64,000 bases of DNA from assembly GCF_003425665.1 (NCBI RefSeq), contig NZ_QQRQ01000001.1, positions 280,081 to 344,080 of the forward strand, given 5' to 3'. This document shows positions 53,321 through 61,739 of this stretch, in pieces. Source of the stretch: Evtepia gabavorous (lineage in GTDB: Bacteria; Bacillota; Clostridia; Oscillospirales; Oscillospiraceae). The notes beneath the pieces were generated by a model that made no database searches, was not told the DNA's origin, and saw only the letters and a program-made list of their open reading frames with translations. The position numbers were made by a program, and so were the translations under genes. Every line of letters starts with the position of its first letter. The stretch's first letter is position 1.

Positions 53321-55138
53321 TTATTTATTTACAACGAAGGTTTCCTCTGTCAACTCATTGTACTTGCCGCGCTTGACATAGTGCGTGTGCAGATACTCAT
53401 GAGAGGCATGACATCCGGGCTCACCCCACTCTTTATAGAAGTCCATCAAGGACTTGTTCTCGTGGGACTTACGAACAACTTTGCGCTCATCCTCGCCATA
53501 AATCGCTTCCATTCTCTTCTGGCGGACAATGTTGATGTCCTCCTGGGGCCTGGGCTGCCCGCCGCCGGTGATACAGCCGCCGGGACATCCCATTACCTCA
53601 ATGAAGTGGTATGGAGAGGTCCCCTCCTTGATCTGTTCCATCAGCTTGCGAGCTCCGGCAAAACCACTGGTAACAGCAATTTTTACCTCAAATCCCTCTG
53701 CGGCACGCCATTCTGGCTTCACATTTTCCAGCTTGATGGTCGCCTCCCGAATCTCCTCCAAGCCCACAATGGGAGAGACATGGAGGTTGGGGAACGGAAG
53801 CTCCCGTCCCGTGATAATCTCATACACGGTACGCAGAGCCGCCTCCATCACACCGCCGGTGACACCGAAGATGTCGGCCGCGCCAGTGGAGAACCCGAGA
53901 GGATCATCGAACTTTTCTTCTGGCAGCCCCAGGAAGTTGATGCCCATGGCCTTAATCATGTCTCCCAGTTCTCGGGTGGTGAGCACCGCATCCACGTTGG
54001 GGACACCGTCATTCTGCATTTCAGGACGGGCACACTCCGTCTTCTTGGCCGTGCAGGGCATAATGGAGACCACATACATATCCTCCGGTTTTTTGCCCAG
54101 CTTCTTGGCGTAGTAGCTTTTCACCACTGCCCCAAACATCTGGTGAGGAGACTTGCAGGTGGAGAGGTTCTCCAAATGTTCCGGATAGTTGTGCTCAATA
54201 AACTGAATCCAGCCGGGGGAACAAGAGGTCATCATGGGCAGCGTAGCCACACCGCCGGAGAGAACCGCCCGGAACCGCTCCAGGAATTCGGTCCCCTCCT
54301 CCAGAATGGTCAGGTCTGCTCCCCAGTTGGTGTCAAAGACATCGTCAAATCCCATCCGATGGAGTGCCGCAGCCAGTTTCCCGGTCTCACAGGTTCCAGC
54401 GGGGAGACCAAAACATTCCCCAATGCCCACACGCACCGCAGGCGCAGGCTGTACCACCACGTGCTTATTGGGGTCATTGATCGCCCGAAGGACACGATCC
54501 TTATGGCTGGTCTCCTTCAGAGCGCCTACCGGGCAAACCACGACGCACTGACCGCAATAGGTACAGGCTGTGTTGCCAATGGGAAGCCCAAAGGCAGGCG
54601 TAATCACCGTCTGGAAACCGCGGTTTTCCGCAGTCAGGATGGAGGTGGTTTGAATCTTGTTGCAGACACTGACGCAGCGGCGGCACAAGATACACTTATT
54701 GGGGTCCCGGGTGAGGGATTCACTGACATCAATGGGACGCAGATCGCGCTCCCCCTCATAGGGAGACTCCTCTACCCCCAGTTCCCGGCCCAGCGCCTGA
54801 AATTCACAGTCCTGGTTTCTGGCACAGGTCAAGCACTTTTTGTCGTGATTGGAGAGGAGCAGCTCATACATGGTTTTCCGGGCTTCCTGTACCTTGGCGT
54901 TGTTGGTCTCAATAACCATACCGTTCCGGGCCTCCACCATGCAGGAGGCCTGCAAATTCTTTGCAGGAGGGTTGATCTGTTCCACCACACAGATCCGGCA
55001 GGCGCCATATTGGTGGATGCCCTCCAGATAACACAGTTTCGGGATATGAATGCCGTTGCGCTCCGCCGCCTGCAGGATGGTGCTGCCGGCGGGTGCGGTA
55101 CATTCTTTCCCGTTGATCGTGAGTTTAATCTCTGCCAT
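53321..55138 (-). CDS. hydA: [FeFe] hydrogenase catalytic subunit (HydA, multimeric type)
   Basis: A 605-residue [FeFe] hydrogenase. An N-terminal [2Fe-2S] domain (Cys 36, 47, 50, 66) is followed by the His/Cys [4Fe-4S] site (His 98, Cys 102, 105, 111), a two-cluster ferredoxin domain (CILCRRCVSVC from 149, CTYCGQCVVVC from 192), and the H-cluster domain with Cys 306, 362, 518 and 522. The L1 motif is TSCSPGW, with Ser 307 where monomeric enzymes have the proton-relay cysteine; a serine here is recalled for some multisubunit enzymes. L3 is EVMGCPGGC. A small-subunit-like tail (HEYLHTHYVK) ends it. ATG 55138 follows CAGGAGGTAAGAGTC. Third gene of the operon. Confidence 0.95.
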   Translation of the reverse strand: MAEIKLTINGKECTAPAGSTILQAAERNGIHIPKLCYLEGIHQYGACRICVVEQINPPAKNLQASCMVEARNGMVIETNNAKVQEARKTMYELLLSNHDKKCLTCARNQDCEFQALGRELGVEESPYEGERDLRPIDVSESLTRDPNKCILCRRCVSVCNKIQTTSILTAENRGFQTVITPAFGLPIGNTACTYCGQCVVVCPVGALKETSHKDRVLRAINDPNKHVVVQPAPAVRVGIGECFGLPAGTCETGKLAAALHRMGFDDVFDTNWGADLTILEEGTEFLERFRAVLSGGVATLPMMTSCSPGWIQFIEHNYPEHLENLSTCKSPHQMFGAVVKSYYAKKLGKKPEDMYVVSIMPCTAKKTECARPEMQNDGVPNVDAVLTTRELGDMIKAMGINFLGLPEEKFDDPLGFSTGAADIFGVTGGVMEAALRTVYEIITGRELPFPNLHVSPIVGLEEIREATIKLENVKPEWRAAEGFEVKIAVTSGFAGARKLMEQIKEGTSPYHFIEVMGCPGGCITGGGQPRPQEDINIVRQKRMEAIYGEDERKVVRKSHENKSLMDFYKEWGEPGCHASHEYLHTHYVKRGKYNELTEETFVVNK

Positions 55139-55143
55139 GACTC

Positions 55144-58100
55144 TTACCTCCTGTCGCAACGCAGGCAGCGGCTGGCTTCGGCACGGGCATCCAGCTCATG
55201 CATGCCAAGGTTTCGTTCACAGAAGCTGCCAACTGCTTTTTCCGCCTCGATCTGTCTTGTCAGGAAGCGGTTATGGGGAACAATATCACCTTCAATGTGA
55301 TAATCTGTAATCTCTTGATCAAAGCCCTTTGCCAGGACACCTGTCCCGCCCAAATACTTGTCAATTCCGGAGGCCGCCACTTTTGCCTCGTGGACCGCAT
55401 TGACAATATCCTTGGGACCGCGGTGGGCGTCTCCGCCGACAAAAACACCGGGCATTGAGGTTGCCTGGGTATAGCGGTCCGCCACAACCCGGTCTCCATT
55501 GAGCTGAATGGTCCCTTTGATGAACTTGGTGTCAGGGGTCTGGGAGATGGCGGGAATGGCAATATCGAATTCCTCCACATAAGTCTCTCCGCTGGGGACC
55601 GCTTTACGGCGGCCGGAGCTGTCAAACTGCCCCAGCTTCTGCTTCATAATGCAAATGCTGTTGAGTTTGCCGCCGATTCCCACAAAGTCAGTGGGGTTGA
55701 CCAGAGTGCGAATTTTTACGCCCTCTTCCAGTGCGTCTTTAATCTCCACTTTGTCTGCGGGCATATCTTCCTCTGTCCGACGATAGAGCATCACCACTTC
55801 TCTGGCCCCCAGGCGAACCGCTGTTCGGGCGGAGTCGATGGCGGTGTTGCCGCCGCCGATGACTGCAACCTTCTTTCCCGTGAAGTCCAGGTCCCGCTGG
55901 AGGATAACCCGTTTCAGGAAGTCCAACCCGTGATAGACCCCTTCCAGATCCTCTCCGGGGATTCCCAGCTGCAGTGTTTTCTGTGCGCCGATGGCAATGA
56001 AAATCGCATCATAGTTCTTTTGCAGGGAACGGAACGACACATCTACGCCAATCTTGGTGTTCAAAATGATGTTGACGCCTGTCTTCTTGATATTTTCAAT
56101 CTCCCGCTCAATGATATTCAGGGGCAGGCGGTAATCCGGAATGCCATAGGTCATAATACCGCCCGGCCGGTTCTCTGCCTCATACACGTCCACATGGTAG
56201 CCCAGCCGTGCCAAATAATATGCACAGGTCAAACCAGACGGTCCGGCACCAATGATTGCCACATTCTTGTTCAGCTGTGCCACAGGCTTAAACTCCTCAT
56301 CGGAGGGGAAGCCCTGGGCATAGGCCCAGTCGGTGGCAAACCGTTTCAGCTCACAGATGTTCATGGCTTCATCCACACTGCCGCGGCGGCAGCGGCTCTC
56401 GCAGGGATGGGTGCAGACACGGCCGCAGATGCCGGAGAACGGGTTATCCCGAAGCATAATCCGGGCGGCTCCCATGTAATCTCCGGTGGCAATTAGGCTC
56501 ATATAACCGGGGATGTTGATGCCCGCAGGGCAGGTGTTTTCACAGGGGCTGGAGACAAGCTCTCCGCAGACCCCTGCGGAACATCGCTTCTCCACAATGT
56601 GCTCCTCGTACTCCTTTCGGAAATACTTGATGGTGGACAGGACTGGATTGGGTGCGGTCTGACCTAAGCCGCACATGGCGGTGTCTTTGATGATAGCCCC
56701 CAAATGTTCCAAGGTTTCGATGTCCCCCGGCTTTCCTTCTCCAGCAGTAATCCGGTTGAGGATCTCCAGCATCCGTTTGGTGCCAATTCGGCAGGCGGTG
56801 CATTTTCCGCAGGATTCCTCCTGAATAAAGTCCAGATAGAACCGGGCGGTATCCACCATGCAGGTGTCCTCGTCCATGACAATCAAACCGCCGGACCCCA
56901 CAATCGAACCCAGCGCGGCCAAGGATTCATAGTCCAGAGGCGTATTGATATTTTCCGCAGTGATACAGCCGCCGGAAGGACCGCCCGTCTGCGCGGATTT
57001 GAACTTCTTTCCGTTGGGAATCCCCCCACCGATGGAATAAATCACCTCAGACAGCGGGGTCCCCATGGGCACTTCTACCAGACCGGTGTTGACAATGTTG
57101 CCGGAAAGAGCAAATACCTTTGTGCCAGGGCTCTTCTCCGTCCCGAACTGACGGAACCAGTCTGCCCCCTGCAGCATAATGGCGGGCACGGTGGCCAAGG
57201 TTTCCACGTTGTTAATGATGGTGGGCTTGCCAAACAAACCGCTCTGGAAGGGGAACGGCGGTTTCTGTCGGGGTTCCCCTCTCTGCCCTTCCACAGACGC
57301 CATCAGCGCAGTTTCCTCACCACAGACGAAAGCACCTGCGCCAATCCGAATTTCGATGTCAAAGTCAAAACCAGAGCCGAAGATATCTTTCCCCAGCAGG
57401 CCTTCCTCCCGAGCCATCTCCAGTGCCGCCTGGAGACGCTCCACGGCAATGGGATACTCCGCCCGGATATATACAACGCCGTGGGCCGCGCCAATGGCAT
57501 AGCCGCCGATGAGCATTCCCTCAATGACACTGTGGGGGTCTCCCTCAAAGACAGAGCGGTCCATAAACGCGCCGGGGTCCCCTTCGTCAGCGTTACAAAT
57601 GATGTACTTTTCTTCCCCAGGCTCATGGTAAGCAGCTTCCCATTTGACGCCAGCGGGGAATCCTGCGCCGCCACGGCCCCGGAGGCCGGACCGCTTCAGC
57701 TCTTCAATGACCGCCATCCGGTCACCTTTTTCCAGAATCCGGGCCAGAGCCAAATAACCATCTTTGGAGACATAGCTATTGATGCAGTTGACATCAATCA
57801 ATCCGCAATTCCGCAGCGCAATGCGGACCTGGTCCCGGAAAAAGGCCACATCATGGATATTGGAGACCCGTTTCTTCTGAATGCTGTCATAGAAAGTATA
57901 TTCTGTGACCGGTTCTCCCCCAATAAAGTGCTTCTGCACAACATCTTTGACCCGCTCCGGGGTCATCTCCGTGTAATAAGTCTCATCGGGCAAGACGTAG
58001 ACCACAGGGCCCACCGCACAGGTCCCCATGCAGCCTCTTTCGATCACGGCTACTTTGTCAGAAAGTCCTGCTTTTTCCAGCTCTTCCACCATGGCGTCTC

Positions 58101-58227
58101 GGACATTTTTACAGCCGGAAGACATACATCCTGTACCGTAGCACACCATGCACAGGTGTGTATATTGCCCCATCTTTTCCAGATAGGCCTCCTTCATCTG
58201 CTGAAGGTCTGCAATGCTTCGAATCAT
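55144..58227 (-). CDS. HydB/NuoF-type flavoprotein fused to a GltD/NfnB-like FAD oxidoreductase
   Basis: One 1027-residue chain with two halves. Residues 1-545 are HydB-like: an N-terminal [2Fe-2S] thioredoxin fold (Cys 34, 39, 66, 70 among others), the FMN/NADH domain (GLRGRGGAGF 181-190, GAGAFVCGEETAL 296-308) and a [4Fe-4S] site (Cys 473, 476, 479, 519). Instead of HydB's ferredoxin tail, residues 549-1027 are a GltD/NfnB-like unit: Cys clusters (562, 566, 601, 605, 609, 613), FAD site GAGPSG 660-665, NAD(P) site GGGNTA 791-796 followed by YRR 815-817, which favours NADPH, and CLRC at 1021. The frame is continuous, with hydA starting after the stop. It probably links H2, NAD(H), NADP(H) and perhaps ferredoxin. 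Confidence 0.93.
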   Translation of the reverse strand: MIRSIADLQQMKEAYLEKMGQYTHLCMVCYGTGCMSSGCKNVRDAMVEELEKAGLSDKVAVIERGCMGTCAVGPVVYVLPDETYYTEMTPERVKDVVQKHFIGGEPVTEYTFYDSIQKKRVSNIHDVAFFRDQVRIALRNCGLIDVNCINSYVSKDGYLALARILEKGDRMAVIEELKRSGLRGRGGAGFPAGVKWEAAYHEPGEEKYIICNADEGDPGAFMDRSVFEGDPHSVIEGMLIGGYAIGAAHGVVYIRAEYPIAVERLQAALEMAREEGLLGKDIFGSGFDFDIEIRIGAGAFVCGEETALMASVEGQRGEPRQKPPFPFQSGLFGKPTIINNVETLATVPAIMLQGADWFRQFGTEKSPGTKVFALSGNIVNTGLVEVPMGTPLSEVIYSIGGGIPNGKKFKSAQTGGPSGGCITAENINTPLDYESLAALGSIVGSGGLIVMDEDTCMVDTARFYLDFIQEESCGKCTACRIGTKRMLEILNRITAGEGKPGDIETLEHLGAIIKDTAMCGLGQTAPNPVLSTIKYFRKEYEEHIVEKRCSAGVCGELVSSPCENTCPAGINIPGYMSLIATGDYMGAARIMLRDNPFSGICGRVCTHPCESRCRRGSVDEAMNICELKRFATDWAYAQGFPSDEEFKPVAQLNKNVAIIGAGPSGLTCAYYLARLGYHVDVYEAENRPGGIMTYGIPDYRLPLNIIEREIENIKKTGVNIILNTKIGVDVSFRSLQKNYDAIFIAIGAQKTLQLGIPGEDLEGVYHGLDFLKRVILQRDLDFTGKKVAVIGGGNTAIDSARTAVRLGAREVVMLYRRTEEDMPADKVEIKDALEEGVKIRTLVNPTDFVGIGGKLNSICIMKQKLGQFDSSGRRKAVPSGETYVEEFDIAIPAISQTPDTKFIKGTIQLNGDRVVADRYTQATSMPGVFVGGDAHRGPKDIVNAVHEAKVAASGIDKYLGGTGVLAKGFDQEITDYHIEGDIVPHNRFLTRQIEAEKAVGSFCERNLGMHELDARAEASRCLRCDRR

Positions 58228-58766
58228 CCCTGTGCACCTCCCTCGGCCAGTTCTTCCACAGGCTCCTCATACTGAGCCAAAATTCCTCTGAGCTTTGCAG
58301 GTGTAACCTGCTTGTAAACCTCATCATCCACCATCATGGCAGGGGCCAAGCCGCAGGCACCAATACATCGGGCAATCTCAAACGTAAACTGGCCGTCCTC
58401 GGTGGTTCCACCAACCTCTACATCCAATTCACGCTTGATGGCATCCACAACTTTTTTGCCGCCTCTGACATAGCAGGCAGTTCCCTGGCACATCCGAATC
58501 GTGTGCTTTCCTCTCTTTTGCGTGGAGAAGAAAGAGTAGAAACTTACCACGCCGCTGACCTCGGACACAGGCAGGTCCATGCCGTCGGCGATGAACTCCT
58601 GCAGCTCCATGGGGAGATAGCCAAAAATCTCCTGGGCTGCGTGGAGCACCATGATCAGAGATCCTTCCTTTTCTTTGTACTGCTCAATCACCTTGGCAAC
58701 CGCGTCATACAACGCTTTTTCATCGGTGCCGCAGGTGGCGCAGACAATCTCTGGTCTTTCGTTCAT
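58224..58766 (-). CDS. hydC: NuoE/HydC-type [2Fe-2S] subunit
   Basis: A 180-residue thioredoxin-like ferredoxin subunit. Cys 93, 98, 134 and 138 (MCQGTACYVRGG, ARCIGACGLAPAMM) bind the [2Fe-2S] cluster, after an N-terminal helical bundle (VIEQYKEKEGSLIMVLHAAQ). An additional CATC near the start is unusual. ATG 58766 follows AAAAAGGAGGAAAACT; the frame upstream is a leader. It overlaps the fusion gene by four bases and begins the operon, matching the HydC-HydB-HydA order. Confidence 0.93.
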   Translation of the reverse strand: MNERPEIVCATCGTDEKALYDAVAKVIEQYKEKEGSLIMVLHAAQEIFGYLPMELQEFIADGMDLPVSEVSGVVSFYSFFSTQKRGKHTIRMCQGTACYVRGGKKVVDAIKRELDVEVGGTTEDGQFTFEIARCIGACGLAPAMMVDDEVYKQVTPAKLRGILAQYEEPVEELAEGGAQG

Positions 58767-59030
58767 AGTTTTCCTCCTTTTTGCCACGGACACGATATGG
58801 GCAGTCCGGGGGCAGTTTGACAAGCCATTTGCGGCTAAAAAAAAGAAACGGTAGGCGTATGGAACTTTGACGCGGTGCTCCTTCCCGGCTACCACGCCGC
58901 CCGACAAAAAAGAATTCTTTCTGGAACTGATGAAAGAAGCCTCAAAGCCGAAAACGGATCTCTCTGCACAAACCCGGGCAAGCATGTCAGAATTGAACTC
59001 TTCCTATCTATATTGAAATCCGTTGTATCA
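58767..59030 (-). promoter_or_regulatory. long 5' leader of the hydrogenase operon
   Basis: About 260 untranslated bases lie between the predicted RNA start and hydC. No known riboswitch or attenuator was recognised. An in-frame extension of hydC reaches 58985 but lacks a ribosome site. Confidence 0.45.
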
Positions 59031-59036
59031 AATTCA

Positions 59037-59065
59037 ATTATATGGTTCCTATTTATTTTTGTCAA
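59037..59065 (-). promoter_or_regulatory. promoter of the hydrogenase operon with repeats
   Basis: A consensus TTGACA (59060-59065), 17-base spacer and TATAAT (59037-59042) on the minus strand. Two TAGGAAC copies, each soon followed by ATAATTGA, overlap and precede it and may be a regulator site. Confidence 0.8.
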
Positions 59066-59184
59066 TTATAAAATGTTCCTAAAATGCCATTCGCCCTTCC
59101 GAAAAATTCATTATGACCCTATATTTTGTGCCAAAACCACACAATTCTTCAAAAAACCTTCCAAAATAGAAGGATATAATGCAG

Positions 59185-59223
59185 ACAGGAAGCGGCCATC
59201 TTGCAAAGATGGCCGCTTCCTGT
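59185..59223. terminator. 18-bp hairpin after the MarR gene
   Basis: Arms 59185-59202 and 59206-59223 pair perfectly with a three-base loop. T-runs are weak on both sides. It separates marR from the hydrogenase promoter. Confidence 0.6.
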
Positions 59224-59294
59224 TCTGGCAAGGAAATAGAGACACAAATCGAGTTAATTTATGGAGATAATAAAACAAACTGTCAAAATAGACT

Positions 59295-59768
59295 TCACGC
59301 AGTCGCTGTACTCTGCTGTACAAATGCAGCTGCCTGAGACATCACGGCTGCAAAGCTCTGTACATCAAAGCCTGGAATTTCCTGAAATACATTGCCCAGG
59401 CGCTGATGCAGGCACTGCCGAAATTCTTCGGCCAGGGCACGCCCCTTCTGTTCCAAGTGAATGATCCAGGAGCGGCGGTCATTCTCATCCAGGCAGGTCG
59501 ATAAATACCCTTTTCTCCGCAGAGAATCCACCATGCGGCAAATGGATGAGACTGAGAGCGGAAGATTGGTTGCCTGAAGCTTCTTTTGGGTGCGAGCATC
59601 GGGATACAGCGCCAGGTGGACCAAGACAAGCATCTCATTCTCTGTTAAATGATGTTCCTTTCCCAGGTCAGATAGAATGCAGCGATATTGGTCTGTTAAA
59701 ACATAACAGGCGTTGATCACAGCAAATGAGGCATCCCCGTTACAGAGGGACGTGCTGTCGGCTCTCAT
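59295..59768 (-). CDS. MarR-family transcriptional regulator
   Basis: A 157-residue winged-helix regulator: HHLTENEMLVLVHLALYPDA, then LSVSSICRMVDSLRRKGYLS and the wing DENDRRSWIIHLEQKG. MarR proteins release DNA on binding phenolics, lipids or oxidants. It is transcribed towards the hydrogenase operon from its own promoter (59828-59856). It could control the hydrogenase or liv genes, but no direct evidence is seen. A GAAGGGGGAACTAAA site precedes the ATG. Confidence 0.9.
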   Translation of the reverse strand: MRADSTSLCNGDASFAVINACYVLTDQYRCILSDLGKEHHLTENEMLVLVHLALYPDARTQKKLQATNLPLSVSSICRMVDSLRRKGYLSTCLDENDRRSWIIHLEQKGRALAEEFRQCLHQRLGNVFQEIPGFDVQSFAAVMSQAAAFVQQSTATA

Positions 59769-59827
59769 TTTAGTTCCCCCTTCAAATATGACAAAATCGC
59801 CGGAAACGGCTGTTTATTACAGAGGAA

Positions 59828-59856
59828 ACTATAACACTGGAAACCACTTTTTGCAA
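59828..59856 (-). promoter_or_regulatory. marR promoter
   Basis: TTGCAA (59851-59856), 17 bases and TATAGT (59828-59833) on the minus strand. The rest of the gap between marR and livF (59857-60069) is A/T-rich and shows no gene. Confidence 0.65.
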
Positions 59857-60069
59857 GCAAAAAATTTATTCTTTCATATTTTTTGTAAATTTTCACGATT
59901 ATTTTAGGGTTGTCACGGGATAAGATGCAAAATAATGCTCTAAAAATGAATCAATTTATGCAAGAAGGAAATGTTTCTGTCATTTTTTTCCTGTTCTTGC
60001 ATCAATGGCAACATCCTGAGCTTTTGAAAATTCCCCCGTTTTGTTCTGTTCTGAATTGATCTGTGGTAT

Positions 60070-60107
60070 AAAAATAGGATCTGCTATTACAAGCAGATCC
60101 TATTTTT
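60070..60107 (-). terminator. rho-independent terminator of the liv operon
   Basis: AAAAATAGGATCTGC (60070-60084) pairs exactly with 60093-60107, with TTTTT on the minus strand, nine bases after the livF stop. Confidence 0.92.
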
Positions 60108-60115
60108 GCATTGTG

Positions 60116-60826
60116 TTAGGTTCCCAGATAAGCTGCTTTTACCGATTCGTTGGCCAGCAGTTCCTGCCCCGGCCCAGACATTGTGACGCGTCCTGTCTCC
60201 ATAACATAACCCATATCCGCTGTCTTCAGTGCCATGTTTGCGTTCTGTTCAATGAGAAGGATGGTAACGCCTTTTTTGTTGACCTCTTCAATGATCCGGA
60301 AAATTTCCCGGACCACCAACGGAGCCAAGCCCAGAGAGGGCTCATCCATCATCATGACCTTGGGACGGCTCATCAGCGCCCGGCCAACGGCCAGCATCTG
60401 CTGCTCACCGCCGGACAGAGTGCCGCCGGCCTGCCATTCCCGTTCCCGAAGGCGGGGAAAGAGACTGAACACCCACTCCATATCTTCACTGATGTCATCC
60501 TTCCGAAGATACGCGCCGACGCGGAGATTTTCCTTGACCGTCAGATCCGCAAAAATCCGCCGCCCTTCCGGAACCAGCGTAATACCCCGGGAGACGATCT
60601 CAGTAGGGTTTTTTCCCGTGATGTCTTCTCCTCGAAACAGGATTTTTCCGCCCTTGGGCTTCACCAAACCGGAAATGGCCCGCAGCGTGGAGCTCTTGCC
60701 TGCGCCATTGGCGCCGATCAACGTCACGATCTCCCCTTCCGGTACATCAAAGGAAATCCCCTTAACTGCCTCGATTCCCCCGTAATTGACTTGTAAGTTC
60801 TGAATGCTGAGAATTGGTTCACTCAT
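60116..60826 (-). CDS. livF: branched-chain amino acid ABC transporter ATPase LivF
   Basis: LivF, 236 residues, one of two ATPases of the Liv importer. Walker A GANGAGKSS, the Q-loop region and LVPEGRRIFADLTVKENL, the signature LSGGEQQMLAVGRAL, and Walker B VMMMDEPSLGLAP are intact. It overlaps livG by eight bases. The exact substrate could be another amino acid or urea-like compound, since this family is wide. Confidence 0.94.
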   Translation of the reverse strand: MSEPILSIQNLQVNYGGIEAVKGISFDVPEGEIVTLIGANGAGKSSTLRAISGLVKPKGGKILFRGEDITGKNPTEIVSRGITLVPEGRRIFADLTVKENLRVGAYLRKDDISEDMEWVFSLFPRLREREWQAGGTLSGGEQQMLAVGRALMSRPKVMMMDEPSLGLAPLVVREIFRIIEEVNKKGVTILLIEQNANMALKTADMGYVMETGRVTMSGPGQELLANESVKAAYLGT

Positions 60827-61739
60827 CTTCTACCACCCCCAAATAGGCGTCAATCACGTGTTGATTTTTCTGAATCTCACTGGGCAGTCCCTGTGCAATC
60901 AGGCTGCCAAAATCCAGCACGTAGATCCGGTCGGAAATGTTCATGACCAAGTCCATGTGGTGCTCGATGAGCAGGATGGTCAAATGGTGTTTGTCCCGAA
61001 TTTCATGGATAAAGTCCGCCAGTTCCAGGGTCTCCTGCGGATTCATCCCGGCAGCCGGTTCATCCAGCAGCAGGAGTTTGGGTTCCGTAGCCAGGGCCCG
61101 GGCAATTTCCAGACGCCGCTGGAGGCCGTAAGGCAGGCCTGTGGCCAAAGCGTCTCGGTGCTGCCACAATCCCTGCTCCCGCAGCAAAGCCTCGGTTTCC
61201 TCCCGCATGCGGGCCTCTTCCTTGCGGCTGATCCGGAAGGTGGAAGAAAATACATTGTGCTTGGCCCGCATGTGCTTGGCGATAATCACATTGTCAAAGA
61301 CAGTCATACTCTTCCACAGACGGATATTCTGGAACGTACGGGCAATGCCCATTTTCGTGATATGGTCGGGCGTTGGGGCCAGAACATGGTTTGAAAACAC
61401 GTAATGATCCCGCTGCTTCTCCTCTTCTTTTGTCTTTTGGCCTTCCAGCTTGTACTCGCTGGTATATAGCAGTCCATTTTCTCCCTTGTATCCCTTCTTC
61501 ATCTTCCCTTGGGGATGATTGCGGAGATAGACCTTATCATGGAACAGTGCCTGGCCATTGGTGGGCTGGTAGACGCCAGTAATCACATTGAATGCCGTCG
61601 TTTTTCCAGCACCGTTCGGGCCGATGAGGGCGACGATCTCTCCCTTGTTCACCTCCAGGGAGAGGTTATTTACCGCCACCACGCCGCCAAACTGCATGGT
61701 GATATTTTCTAACTGCAAGACGTGTTCCCGCTCACGCAT
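60819..61739 (-). CDS. livG: branched-chain amino acid ABC transporter ATPase LivG, with insertion
   Basis: LivG, 306 residues, about 50 longer than usual. Walker A GPNGAGKTT (40-48), ARTFQNIRLWKSMTVFDNV and the C-terminal Liv-specific tail (LIEHHMDLVMNISDRIYVLD, GLPSEIQKNQHVIDAYLG) are normal. Extra residues about 73-122 (KMKKGYKGENGLLYTSEYKL, GQKTKEEEKQRDHY) are highly charged and lie between the P-loop and Q-loop. They may form a surface arm. It overlaps livF and livM by eight bases each. Confidence 0.92.
   Translation of the reverse strand: MREREHVLQLENITMQFGGVVAVNNLSLEVNKGEIVALIGPNGAGKTTAFNVITGVYQPTNGQALFHDKVYLRNHPQGKMKKGYKGENGLLYTSEYKLEGQKTKEEEKQRDHYVFSNHVLAPTPDHITKMGIARTFQNIRLWKSMTVFDNVIIAKHMRAKHNVFSSTFRISRKEEARMREETEALLREQGLWQHRDALATGLPYGLQRRLEIARALATEPKLLLLDEPAAGMNPQETLELADFIHEIRDKHHLTILLIEHHMDLVMNISDRIYVLDFGSLIAQGLPSEIQKNQHVIDAYLGVVEDE

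Noticed and set aside
58767..59030. Riboswitch in the hydrogenase leader
   Set aside because: No known aptamer core or terminator/antiterminator pair could be recognised by eye; kept only as an uncharacterised leader.
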